Shown here piece after piece: positions 41,237 to 48,788 of a stretch of DNA of 64,000 nt. A program made the translations under genes and the position numbers. Numbering within the stretch: position 1 is the stretch's first letter; every line of letters starts with the position of its first letter. The notes beneath the pieces were generated by a model, which did not search any database, was not told where the DNA came from, and saw only the letters and a list, made by a program, of their open reading frames with translations. Source of the DNA: Marinobacter sp. NP-4(2019) (lineage in GTDB: Bacteria; Pseudomonadota; Gammaproteobacteria; Pseudomonadales; Oleiphilaceae); assembly GCF_003994855.1 (NCBI RefSeq), contig NZ_CP034142.1, positions 2,294,001 through 2,358,000 on the forward strand, read 5' to 3'.

Positions 41237-41653
41237 CTAGTCTTTCAAGAGGTCTTTTGAAACCTTGAGTACTCGATTCTGAAATATCAAGCACTCCGCA
41301 AATGCGAAGGAATAAACCAAATCCCCTGTCACTAGAGTTAATAGCTGCCATGAAACCTTATCTATGTAAAAGTAGGCGACAAAAGTAATAAAAACGAGAC
41401 CTTTGGCAATACACCCGAGCAATATAAGTGATATTTCGTGTAGTGGATCCAGGCTAATCCAATAATAGCCCAGACCAAACATCAATACTAATAGCGCAAA
41501 CAAATGCAGAAACAAAGCATTATCTACAGTTGGCATATCCAAGATCATGAAAAACGGATTATAAGCAAAAATTAGAACGAGCCCTACAGTCCAATTGAAC
41601 AACGCTGCTGATGCAAACATTCTGCGATAATAGGTAATTCGTATTTTGCTCAT
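41237..41653 (-). CDS. four-helix membrane protein
   Basis: 138 residues with four hydrophobic segments; the ATG at 41653 follows AAAGGTGA, so the codon three residues upstream is not preferred. No family recognised. It lies 67 bp downstream of the methyltransferase-like membrane gene, so it is probably in the same transcript and under the operator at 42549-42564. Confidence 0.7.
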   Translation of the reverse strand: MSKIRITYYRRMFASAALFNWTVGLVLIFAYNPFFMILDMPTVDNALFLHLFALLVLMFGLGYYWISLDPLHEISLILLGCIAKGLVFITFVAYFYIDKVSWQLLTLVTGDLVYSFAFAECLIFQNRVLKVSKDLLKD

Positions 41654-41720
41654 GGCGGTCACCTTTTGCCCGTCAGCACCAACCCTGGTGCCGACGGTCT
41701 GATTAACGGGGTTCTGTCGA

Positions 41721-42482
41721 TTATTCAGGCTTATAATTGAGCTGGCTCTTCCCGAAGATATCCCGGAGGGCGCGGATATTCAGCAGCCCCCACGGAACCA
41801 GCAAACCGCTTTGCGTACTGTACTCCTGCCAACCGGGATGCCTGGAAATGGAGGCATCCTTGTTGTACATATTGGGGAAGAAAGTGCTGAGCGTAGCGTA
41901 TGCAACGACTGCCCAGGCAATCCAATGACTCGCCAGAAATGCAAATGACGAATAAATCATGATTTCACCCAGATAATTGGGATTTCTCGTATATTTGAAC
42001 ATCCCGTCTGTGATCAGTCCCTTGCGATATTTCAGACTGAAATGACGCTGGCAATCAGCTGCGATGGTCGTTACCACGCCCAAGGTGTGAAGGTAGACAG
42101 CAATAAAAAGTTCAATATTGGTTGGTACGACCCTTTGAGAAATAAAAATATAGGGAATGACCCAGTACCAACCGATGAGCACGATATAGAGCATGACGGC
42201 TCCACCTATGCTTGTTTTTGCTTCCAGCCGGTGGTCCCGGAATCCAAGATCCTTAATAAGCCAGCAATACCCATATATCCCGTGGATGGCCAGGTAAATC
42301 CAGGCACCCGTTGTGAAGTTGTCAAACCAGAACATCATCCCCAAGACGAGGAACAGCGTAATGATTTTGTGGAGATTCACAGACCAAGCAACCTTTATCG
42401 TTTTTTTGCCGGGAAACTCCCAGATCAAAGCAGATTGCACTGAACCGAGGGCCTTTGCCCATACGGGAACTTTGGTAGTCAT
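41721..42482 (-). CDS. isoprenylcysteine-methyltransferase/DUF1295-like membrane protein
   Basis: 253 residues with about six hydrophobic segments. Near the C-terminus the motif GMFKYTRNPNYLGE followed by a P-G-W/Y-EY-type end (HPGWQEYSTQSGLLVPWG) is characteristic of the membrane-methyltransferase/steroid 5-alpha-reductase C-terminal fold (ICMT, DUF1295). Such enzymes methylate or reduce lipid-like substrates. The ATG at 42482 has TAGGTGA upstream. An operator like those of the two LAL-linked operons lies 67 bp before the start, with a matching -10 region, so I infer membership in that regulon. Confidence 0.7.
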   Translation of the reverse strand: MTTKVPVWAKALGSVQSALIWEFPGKKTIKVAWSVNLHKIITLFLVLGMMFWFDNFTTGAWIYLAIHGIYGYCWLIKDLGFRDHRLEAKTSIGGAVMLYIVLIGWYWVIPYIFISQRVVPTNIELFIAVYLHTLGVVTTIAADCQRHFSLKYRKGLITDGMFKYTRNPNYLGEIMIYSSFAFLASHWIAWAVVAYATLSTFFPNMYNKDASISRHPGWQEYSTQSGLLVPWGLLNIRALRDIFGKSQLNYKPE

Positions 42483-42522
42483 GATATTCACCTAATAATT
42501 GTTTGTGTGATAGGTAAGGAAA

Positions 42523-42564
42523 AATATCAAGGCATGTATGAGGCGTACCCATCCCAAAAGATGG
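42523..42564 (-). promoter_or_regulatory. LAL-type operator plus -10 region for the methyltransferase-like gene
   Basis: On the minus strand, CCATCTTTTGGGATGG (42549-42564), then 18 bp, then TTGATATT (-10 region, 42523-42530). It differs from the operator at 43243 by one base and keeps exactly the same spacing. No -35 hexamer is visible, which fits an activator-dependent promoter. Confidence 0.6.
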
Positions 42565-42570
42565 ACATGC

Positions 42571-42900
42571 TCAAGACGCGAGCTTGTCCATAAAATCCGA
42601 GGCTTCCTGCCTAGTGTAGAAGTGTCCAGATCTAACAAATCCAGACACAACGGTGGCTTTGGTTTTCACCACCCGCCTTTTTAGATCCCTCTCGGTCACC
42701 CAGTCTTCGGGCAAGCCATCAATAAGGTGGCATGGCGCGGGCCGGCCATCACCAAAGCGGGATATTTCTACTTGTCCGGTACAGGCATCTTTAAAGGCAG
42801 GAACAAATCGAGCTTGGGCATTATGGGCACTCACGCCCCCTGTGCCGGCAAACTTCTGATTTTCTTTTACAAGAAAGGGTACTTGTTGCTGGATGAACAT
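42571..42900 (-). CDS. hypothetical small protein
   Basis: 109 residues if started at the ATG at 42900, which has GGTGG upstream; an ATG four codons earlier has no ribosome-binding site. It has a phenylalanine- and charge-rich soluble sequence ending RQEASDFMDKLAS. No family recognised. It ends 7 bp before the operator of the next leftward gene. Confidence 0.55.
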   Translation of the reverse strand: MFIQQQVPFLVKENQKFAGTGGVSAHNAQARFVPAFKDACTGQVEISRFGDGRPAPCHLIDGLPEDWVTERDLKRRVVKTKATVVSGFVRSGHFYTRQEASDFMDKLAS

Positions 42901-43049
42901 TTTCGCCACCATCTGATTTGCTAGCTACACCGTTCGAAACTCCTTACGTTAAAAAAACTTCTGAATCCTTCACGCCTTTAAAGTACGACTCCAGTGAAGC
43001 GGACGAACCATTCAAAAGGATGGAATTGAGCATTTTGTGTCAGCCAAGA

Positions 43050-43098
43050 AAAAAAGGGTCATCCCTGACCCAAAAAAGGGGCGGAGCATTCCTGCTCC
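43050..43098 (-). terminator. two tandem leftward terminators
   Basis: On the minus strand GGAGCA-GGAA-TGCTCC followed by GCCCCTTTTTT, then GGGTCA-GGGA-TGACCC followed by TTTTTTT. Two full intrinsic terminators in a row, with no annotated gene on their upstream side. Confidence 0.55.
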
Positions 43099-43242
43099 AT
43101 TAGTGGACACACAACAGTACGCAGGTGTTTTGCTTCGATGTAGTCCATGCCTCTCAGCATCACTGTACGCAGATGCAAACCTTATTCTCTCTTCCCCTGA
43201 ATGTCGCTATCCCAAAGTATGGTTCTGACCAGCCAGACACTT

Positions 43243-43286
43243 CCATCCTTTGGGATGGTTACCCCCTCTCTACCCATTGATAGGTT
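43243..43286 (+). promoter_or_regulatory. LAL-type operator plus -10 region for the acyl-CoA dehydrogenase operon
   Basis: CCATCCTTTGGGATGG (43243-43258), 18 bp, then TTGATAGGTT (from 43277). If GATAGG is the -10 hexamer, the operator is centred near -40, over the missing -35 box: a class II activator position. A degenerate copy CTATCCCAAAGTATGG lies 36 bp upstream. Confidence 0.65.
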
Positions 43287-43372
43287 GAATCCTACACAAA
43301 AGCCGGAAGCACTCCAATTTGCCGATCCGGTGTCAATGTCGTGCCATTTAAACAACAACAAGGAACCGAATT

Positions 43373-44608
43373 ATGACCGTTCAATTTAAACCTCAGTTGG
43401 GTCTGTCCGGACTTGAATCACCACTGTCCGAGTTGGAGAGTCAGGTACAGGAGAATGCGCACCGCTTTGCCAAGGACGTGCTGCGTCCGGCTGGTGCCAA
43501 GCTGGACAGATTAACTCCGGAAGAGGTGGTAGCTCCCGGCTCCGCACTGTGGGAGGTGCTGGAGAAGTCCCATGACCTGGGACTCAGCCTGACCGCGATG
43601 GCCGAAATGGATCCGGTTGAGCGTGTTCGAATCCTGGCAATTGCCTCGGAAGAATTGGCCTGGGGTGACGCCGGTCTGGCCGGTGCCATTCTGGTCAATC
43701 ACTTTCCCGTCATGTACTCCATGCTCGCTGGAAATATGGCCATGGCGGATTTTTGCGATGGTAAACGAGGCTGCTGGGCCATTACAGAACCGGACCACGG
43801 CAGCGACATGCTCGATGCCAGCGGATCCCTGCAGGCGACCGAAGGTCAATACGGACGCCCCAACTGCATCGCCCGAATCGAAGGCGACAAGGTTGTCATT
43901 AGTGGTCAGAAATCAGCCTGGGTATCCGGAGCAATGACCGCTGAGGTTTGCGCACTGTTTTGCCATGCCGAGGTAGATGGCCAGACCAGGCCCGGCGTGG
44001 CAGTCATCGTGTCCCTGGATGCGCCAGGTGTGAGCCGCGGAAAACCGCTGGACAAAATGGGCGTGCGTTGTCTGAATCAGGGCGAACTCTACTTCGACAA
44101 CGTTGAAGTCCCTATTGAGAACCTGCTAGCCGGCCCCGACTCCTATCAGGAACTGGCCTACAAGATGTTGAGCGAGGCCAACCCTCACGTTGCCCTGATG
44201 TTTGTCGGCCTGGCTCGCGCTGCCTATGAGCAAGCCCTGGAGTACGCCCATGAACGCAAGCAAGGTGGCGTGCCTATCATCCGTCACCAGCATGTTCAGT
44301 ACCGCCTGTTCCATATGTTCCGGAAAGTTGAAGCTGCCCGGGCGTTGGTACGTCGTGTCATGGAATTCAACGCCACCACGGATGTTCCGGCACTGCAGGG
44401 CTCAACCGCCGCCAAGGTGACGGCAACCCAGACGGCATTTGAAGTGGCTAATGACGCGCTCCAGATGTTTGGCGGAAATGGCATGACCAGGGAATACCCC
44501 ATGGAAAAGCTATTACGAGACGCACGCTCCGGCTTGATCGCGGACGGTTGTAACGAGGTGCTGGCCATCAAGGGAGGCTCGATGCTGGTGGACACTGAGC
44601 GCCTTTAA
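43373..44608 (+). CDS. acyl-CoA dehydrogenase family protein
   Basis: 411 residues with the three-part acyl-CoA dehydrogenase layout: N-terminal helices, a middle beta domain with the FAD-binding CWAITEPDHGSDMLD, and C-terminal helices ending with MFGGNGMTREYPMEKLLRDAR. The usual EGT motif near the catalytic base is replaced by IADGCNEVLAIKG, so substrate range may be unusual. It introduces a double bond into an acyl-CoA and gives electrons to EtfAB. First gene of a four-gene operon with an LAL-type operator before it. Confidence 0.9.
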   Translation: MTVQFKPQLGLSGLESPLSELESQVQENAHRFAKDVLRPAGAKLDRLTPEEVVAPGSALWEVLEKSHDLGLSLTAMAEMDPVERVRILAIASEELAWGDAGLAGAILVNHFPVMYSMLAGNMAMADFCDGKRGCWAITEPDHGSDMLDASGSLQATEGQYGRPNCIARIEGDKVVISGQKSAWVSGAMTAEVCALFCHAEVDGQTRPGVAVIVSLDAPGVSRGKPLDKMGVRCLNQGELYFDNVEVPIENLLAGPDSYQELAYKMLSEANPHVALMFVGLARAAYEQALEYAHERKQGGVPIIRHQHVQYRLFHMFRKVEAARALVRRVMEFNATTDVPALQGSTAAKVTATQTAFEVANDALQMFGGNGMTREYPMEKLLRDARSGLIADGCNEVLAIKGGSMLVDTERL

Positions 44609-44645
44609 CGCGCCTCCCATTCAGATAGATAAACGGAACAACGTT

Positions 44646-45875
44646 ATGAAACAGAATGCCTACATCGCCGGAGTCGGGATGACCCGTTTCGGTAATCATA
44701 TGGAGCGGGGGTTAAAGTCCCTCACTACGGAAGCGATAAAACTGAGCCTTGCCGATGCAGGCCTACCCCCTTCTGACATTCAGGCTGCGTATATGGGCAA
44801 TGCCGCCGCGGGCATCATTGTCGGTCAGGTTTGCGTACCTGGTCAGGTTGCGCTCCGCGACATGGGGATTGGACAGATCCCGGTGGTTAATATCGAGAAT
44901 GCCTGTGCTTCGGCCTCGACCGCATTCAATCAGGCCTGCACCATGGTGACCAGCGGGCTCTACGATGTCGTACTGGCCACCGGATCCGAAAAGCTTTTCC
45001 ATGAGGATAAACAGAAAAGTTTTTCCGTCTTTACCGGTGCTGTTGATGTTGAAAGCTATAACGGCGTTCTGCAACACATCAGAGACCGGGCCCAGGCCGC
45101 TGGCATGGGTATCGACCTTGAGGGTGCCGGCTCAAAGCGCTCGGTGTTCATGGATATATACGCCTCCATGGCCCTGGAGCACATGAGCAAGTACGGCACA
45201 ACTCAGGCCCAGTTTGCAGCCGTGTCCGCCAAAAACGCCTTCCACGGTAGTCTCAATGAACGCGCTCAGTTCCGCGACAGGTTAACGATTGAGGAAGTAC
45301 TCGGATCGCGGGAGATTGCCTATCCCCTCACCCTGCCCATGTGCTCGCCCATTGGTGATGGCGCAGCAGCGGTTGTCATTGTCAGTGAACGCAAGGCACG
45401 CGAACTCGGCCTGGCTCAACCGGTGAAAGTCCTCAGTTCCGTGCTCAGGAGCGGTTGGGACCTCGTTGACGGGCCAGGCATCACCGAAATGTGTGCCAGC
45501 GAGGCATACAACGCGGCCGGGGTAGGACCGGAAGATCTCAACTGTGTGGAACTCCACGACGCTTCCGCTCCGTCAGAACTCATTTATTACGAGCAACTGG
45601 GTCTGTGCGGCAAAGGCGAAGGTGGTCGCTTTGTGGAAGAAGGCCACAGCCGACTGGGTGGAAAAGTGCCGGTTAACACCTCAGGAGGGCTGTTACGAAA
45701 GGGCCATCCTATTGGCGCTACAGGGATAGCCCAGATTGTGGAACTGACCGAGCAGCTTCGGGGGCAAGCCGGCGACCGCCAGGTGGAGGGTGCCAGGATT
45801 GGGCTCGCGGAAAACGGCGGCGGATACATAAATGGCGATGCTGCGGCGCTAGTCGTCAGCATCCTTGCTCGTTAG
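44646..45875 (+). CDS. SCP2-type thiolase / acetyl-CoA acetyltransferase-like protein
   Basis: 409 residues of the SCP-x thiolase type. Nucleophile Cys87 in NIENACASAS, His in VELHDASAP and HPIGATG near the C-terminus are all present. Members cleave 3-ketoacyl-CoAs with bulky or branched chains, as in sterol side-chain or terpenoid breakdown. It is 37 bp after the acyl-CoA dehydrogenase and 12 bp before the acyl-CoA ligase. Confidence 0.9.
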   Translation: MKQNAYIAGVGMTRFGNHMERGLKSLTTEAIKLSLADAGLPPSDIQAAYMGNAAAGIIVGQVCVPGQVALRDMGIGQIPVVNIENACASASTAFNQACTMVTSGLYDVVLATGSEKLFHEDKQKSFSVFTGAVDVESYNGVLQHIRDRAQAAGMGIDLEGAGSKRSVFMDIYASMALEHMSKYGTTQAQFAAVSAKNAFHGSLNERAQFRDRLTIEEVLGSREIAYPLTLPMCSPIGDGAAAVVIVSERKARELGLAQPVKVLSSVLRSGWDLVDGPGITEMCASEAYNAAGVGPEDLNCVELHDASAPSELIYYEQLGLCGKGEGGRFVEEGHSRLGGKVPVNTSGGLLRKGHPIGATGIAQIVELTEQLRGQAGDRQVEGARIGLAENGGGYINGDAAALVVSILAR

Positions 45876-45887
45876 GAGGTATGCCTG

Positions 45888-47492
45888 ATGAACACTCGTG
45901 ATGAACTGATTCTGGCGAACCTGATTGCCAACCGAATGGACACTCTGGCCAACCTGGACGTTCTGACCTTCGTCCACATCGATACCGATGGGCAGTACCG
46001 GGAAGAAACAAGAACCTATGCGCAGCTTTGGCACAACGCCCAGCGCATTGCCGCGGCCCTGGATGCACGTGGACTCAAGCCTGGAGAGAGCTTCGCATTG
46101 CTCATGCAAAATCATCCGGAGTTCGTGGAAGCGATGATTGCCGCGTCTATCTCAGGAACGGTGTTTGTCCCCATTGATCCTCGGGTACAAGGGGCCAAGC
46201 TGAAATATATGCTGGAATTTGCCGAGTGCAAGGGCGCAATCTGCGCCGATTACGCTTTCGATAACCTCAATTCCGTTATCGACGAAATACCCGAACTGCA
46301 ATGGGTAATCCCGCTGGACACTCAGGACAGAAACCACACATCAACAAGCGAACAGTCGCTCAATGACATCTTGTTGTCCGAGGTTCCGCAGCTCCCGATT
46401 CGCACCACGGACCCCGACGCTCCGATGCAGATGCTCTACACGTCCGGGACCACCGGCGATCCTAAAGCCATCCTGTCTCCCCATCGCCGATTTGGAGAGA
46501 TCGTAAAACTGGGAGGATTTCTCGGGCTGGAGTGCACCGACCGGCCTTATACAGGATTGTCCCTGACCCACGCCAACGCCCAGTTCCTGACACTTGGTTG
46601 TTCTCTGAAGATGGGGCTACGGGCGGTCATAAGCCGAAAGTTCACCAAGAGTCGACTTTGGGATATCACCCGTCATTATGGCTGCACTGTGTTCAACCTG
46701 CTTGGTGGCATGACGAATGCCATATACAGCGAACCTAGAAAACCCGACGACGCGGAGAACCCTGTCCGCTATGTCATAAGCGCAGGTATGCCCAAGGCGA
46801 TCTGGTCCGACTTCAAAGATCGCTTCAACGTCGAGATCTTTGAATTTTATGGCGCGGCAGAAGGCGGGCTGACACTCAACCCCATGGGCGAAGGCCCCAT
46901 TGGAAGCATTGGTAAAGCTCCACCGACGCTGGAGGTCACCATTCGTGATGCAGAAGACCGTGAGTGCCCCCGTGGTACGCCCGGGGAGATCTGCTTCCGC
47001 AATGCCGATGGTACTGCTCCCAACGTTCGCTATTTCAAAAACCCCGAGGCATCCAGGGCAAAAACCCGCGATGGCTGGCTTCGCATGGGGGATATCGGCC
47101 ATATGGATGAAGATGGCTGGCTGTTCTTCCACTACCGCGATGGTGGTGGCATTCGCAGGAACGGCGATTTCGTCAATCCTGCGTTCATCGAGAAGGTCAT
47201 CGCTGAGCAACCCTGGGTATCGGATGTGTTTGTATACGGCGTAGAAGCGGTATCGGGCGCCCCCGGAGAAAAGGACATCGTCGCTGCCATTGTGTCCGAA
47301 ACCGATGCAACCGCAGACCCGGAAGGCCTCTTCAAGCTCTGCGAAGAGGAACTGGAGAAAAACTTCATACCGACCTATTTGCAGTTTGTTGATGAAATTC
47401 CCAAAACCGCTTCGGAAAAACCCCAGGAGCGTTTCCTGATAGAAATGTTTGATCCCGAATCAGACCGGGTTTTTCGAGCTCAAAGCCAATAA
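45888..47492 (+). CDS. AMP-forming acyl-CoA ligase
   Basis: 534 residues of the ANL superfamily. The phosphate-binding loop YTSGTTGDPKAI, the A5 motif FYGAAEGG and the A7 hinge GWLRMGDIGHMDEDG are seen; the catalytic lysine region near the C-terminus reads PKTASEKPQERF. The nearest pattern is the carnitine/crotonobetaine-CoA ligase type. It activates a free carboxylic acid to acyl-CoA with ATP, the entry step to the pathway of this operon. AGGAGG is close upstream. Confidence 0.9.
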   Translation: MNTRDELILANLIANRMDTLANLDVLTFVHIDTDGQYREETRTYAQLWHNAQRIAAALDARGLKPGESFALLMQNHPEFVEAMIAASISGTVFVPIDPRVQGAKLKYMLEFAECKGAICADYAFDNLNSVIDEIPELQWVIPLDTQDRNHTSTSEQSLNDILLSEVPQLPIRTTDPDAPMQMLYTSGTTGDPKAILSPHRRFGEIVKLGGFLGLECTDRPYTGLSLTHANAQFLTLGCSLKMGLRAVISRKFTKSRLWDITRHYGCTVFNLLGGMTNAIYSEPRKPDDAENPVRYVISAGMPKAIWSDFKDRFNVEIFEFYGAAEGGLTLNPMGEGPIGSIGKAPPTLEVTIRDAEDRECPRGTPGEICFRNADGTAPNVRYFKNPEASRAKTRDGWLRMGDIGHMDEDGWLFFHYRDGGGIRRNGDFVNPAFIEKVIAEQPWVSDVFVYGVEAVSGAPGEKDIVAAIVSETDATADPEGLFKLCEEELEKNFIPTYLQFVDEIPKTASEKPQERFLIEMFDPESDRVFRAQSQ

Positions 47493-47522
47493 TGGCATTT
47501 CAACTACAGCAGGAGATCTACA

Positions 47523-48643
47523 ATGAACAACAATGATCCCAATGTTCTGATCTATGGTGCCAGTGGTTACACCGGCAAACTTGTCGCTGAACGCCTGGCC
47601 CGCCGCGGCATCCCCTTCTACTTTGCCGGGCGCACAAAAGCCAAACTGGAAGCGGCGTTAAAGGTTGTAGAAGATCGCCACGGGGCGCCAGTCAATGCCC
47701 GGATCGCGGTGGCGAACAACACCCTTGAAGAGTTGATGCCACTGTTCGACAAAGTCGACGTGGTGATCAACGTTTCCGGCCCTTTCATGCAGATCGGTTG
47801 GCCAATTGTGGAATGCGCCCTCGAGGCAGGCTGTCATTACATCGATACAACCGGCGAGCAGGACTGGACCCGGGGCATCCAGGAGAAATATGGTCAGGCC
47901 TTTGCCGACAAGGGGCTGTTGCTGAGTCCCGCTTGTTCCTATATGTGGACCGCGGGTGCGCTTGCTGCCGAGGTGGTGCTGGAAACGAAGGGCATCGACA
48001 GCCTGGAGCTGGTTTACCAGATCGACAACGCTCTGCCCTCGGAAGCTTCCACCAAGTCCTTCCTGCGGATGCAGGGTAACGCGGACAGCCAGTTCTATCT
48101 GAAACAGGATGAGTACGTGGCCTGGCCTAACGACCAGGGGTATGACGTCGTCGTTCCCCATCGCATGACCCCCTATCGCGCCCTACCCTGGGGGGAGCCT
48201 GCGAGCCGGTTTGGTTCAAGCAGGATCCTCGAGTTATTAACTGCAAGGTGTTGACGGCCTTTGGTGACGAGATGATCAATAAGGTCCTCGAGATCATCAA
48301 CGATTTCAATCGACGTGCCGAAGGCCTGTCTGCAGAGGAGCGTGAAGCACTGACCAACGAGATTGGCGACGATATGTCGACCGGTGAGCCCCAACCGGAC
48401 ACCCCGGATGTCGGGCGCTCGATGATTGTCTGTTACGGTCAGGGGCGGCAAGGGAACCGGACATTCTGCCTAAGCCTCACCACCCCTTATTGCTGGACCG
48501 GGGAAGTTTGTGCGGAAGCGGCTGAACGCCTGCTCGCCGGCCAGCTGAAAGCAACCGGTTTCCAGTCTGCGGCTGTTGCATTTGGGCATCGTGAGTTGCT
48601 GGAGAGCTTCCACGAACTGGGCTATTGTAACCTGCCCGACTGA
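47523..48643 (+). pseudogene. saccharopine-dehydrogenase-like oxidoreductase, frameshifted
   Basis: Two overlapping frames together make one ~370-aa protein. The first (47523-48254) has the Rossmann motif VLIYGASGYTGKLVAERLARRG and runs in frame to about LPWGE; the second continues from WFKQDPRVINCKVLTAFGDEM to the natural C-terminus ending in NLPD. The switch falls at the run of six G at 48190-48195: one more G would restore a single frame. It is therefore a recent one-base deletion or a sequencing error. Same family as the intact gene at 26227-27468. Fourth gene of the acyl-CoA operon. Confidence 0.85.
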
Positions 48644-48654
48644 TTGGTAGTGAA

Positions 48655-48682
48655 ACAGGAGCAGCCAAGGCTGCTCCTGTAT
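48655..48682 (+). terminator. terminator-like hairpin after the acyl-CoA operon
   Basis: ACAGGAGCAGCC-AA-GGCTGCTCCTGT: a perfect 12-bp stem, just after the oxidoreductase stop. Few T's follow, so termination may be partial. Confidence 0.6.
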
Positions 48683-48788
48683 TCAGGCAGAGGATCGGGG
48701 CATCCTGCGCTGACCTTTGTTCAACATCGTGGAGGTCACTTGATTCCGCATCGCATACAATAATAATAGTATCTTGCGAAGGTCCAAC

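Larger units (their letters stand above)
42901..43372. other. 472-bp control region before the acyl-CoA dehydrogenase operon
   Basis: No gene. It holds two tandem terminator-like hairpins reading leftward (43052-43098), a degenerate operator copy (43207-43224), the main LAL-type operator (43243-43258) and a TTGATAGG -10 region. Short frames here are not credible genes. Confidence 0.6.

Noticed and set aside
48248..48643. Independent 131-aa gene
   Set aside because: It is the C-terminal part of the oxidoreductase starting at 47523, separated by a one-base frameshift.
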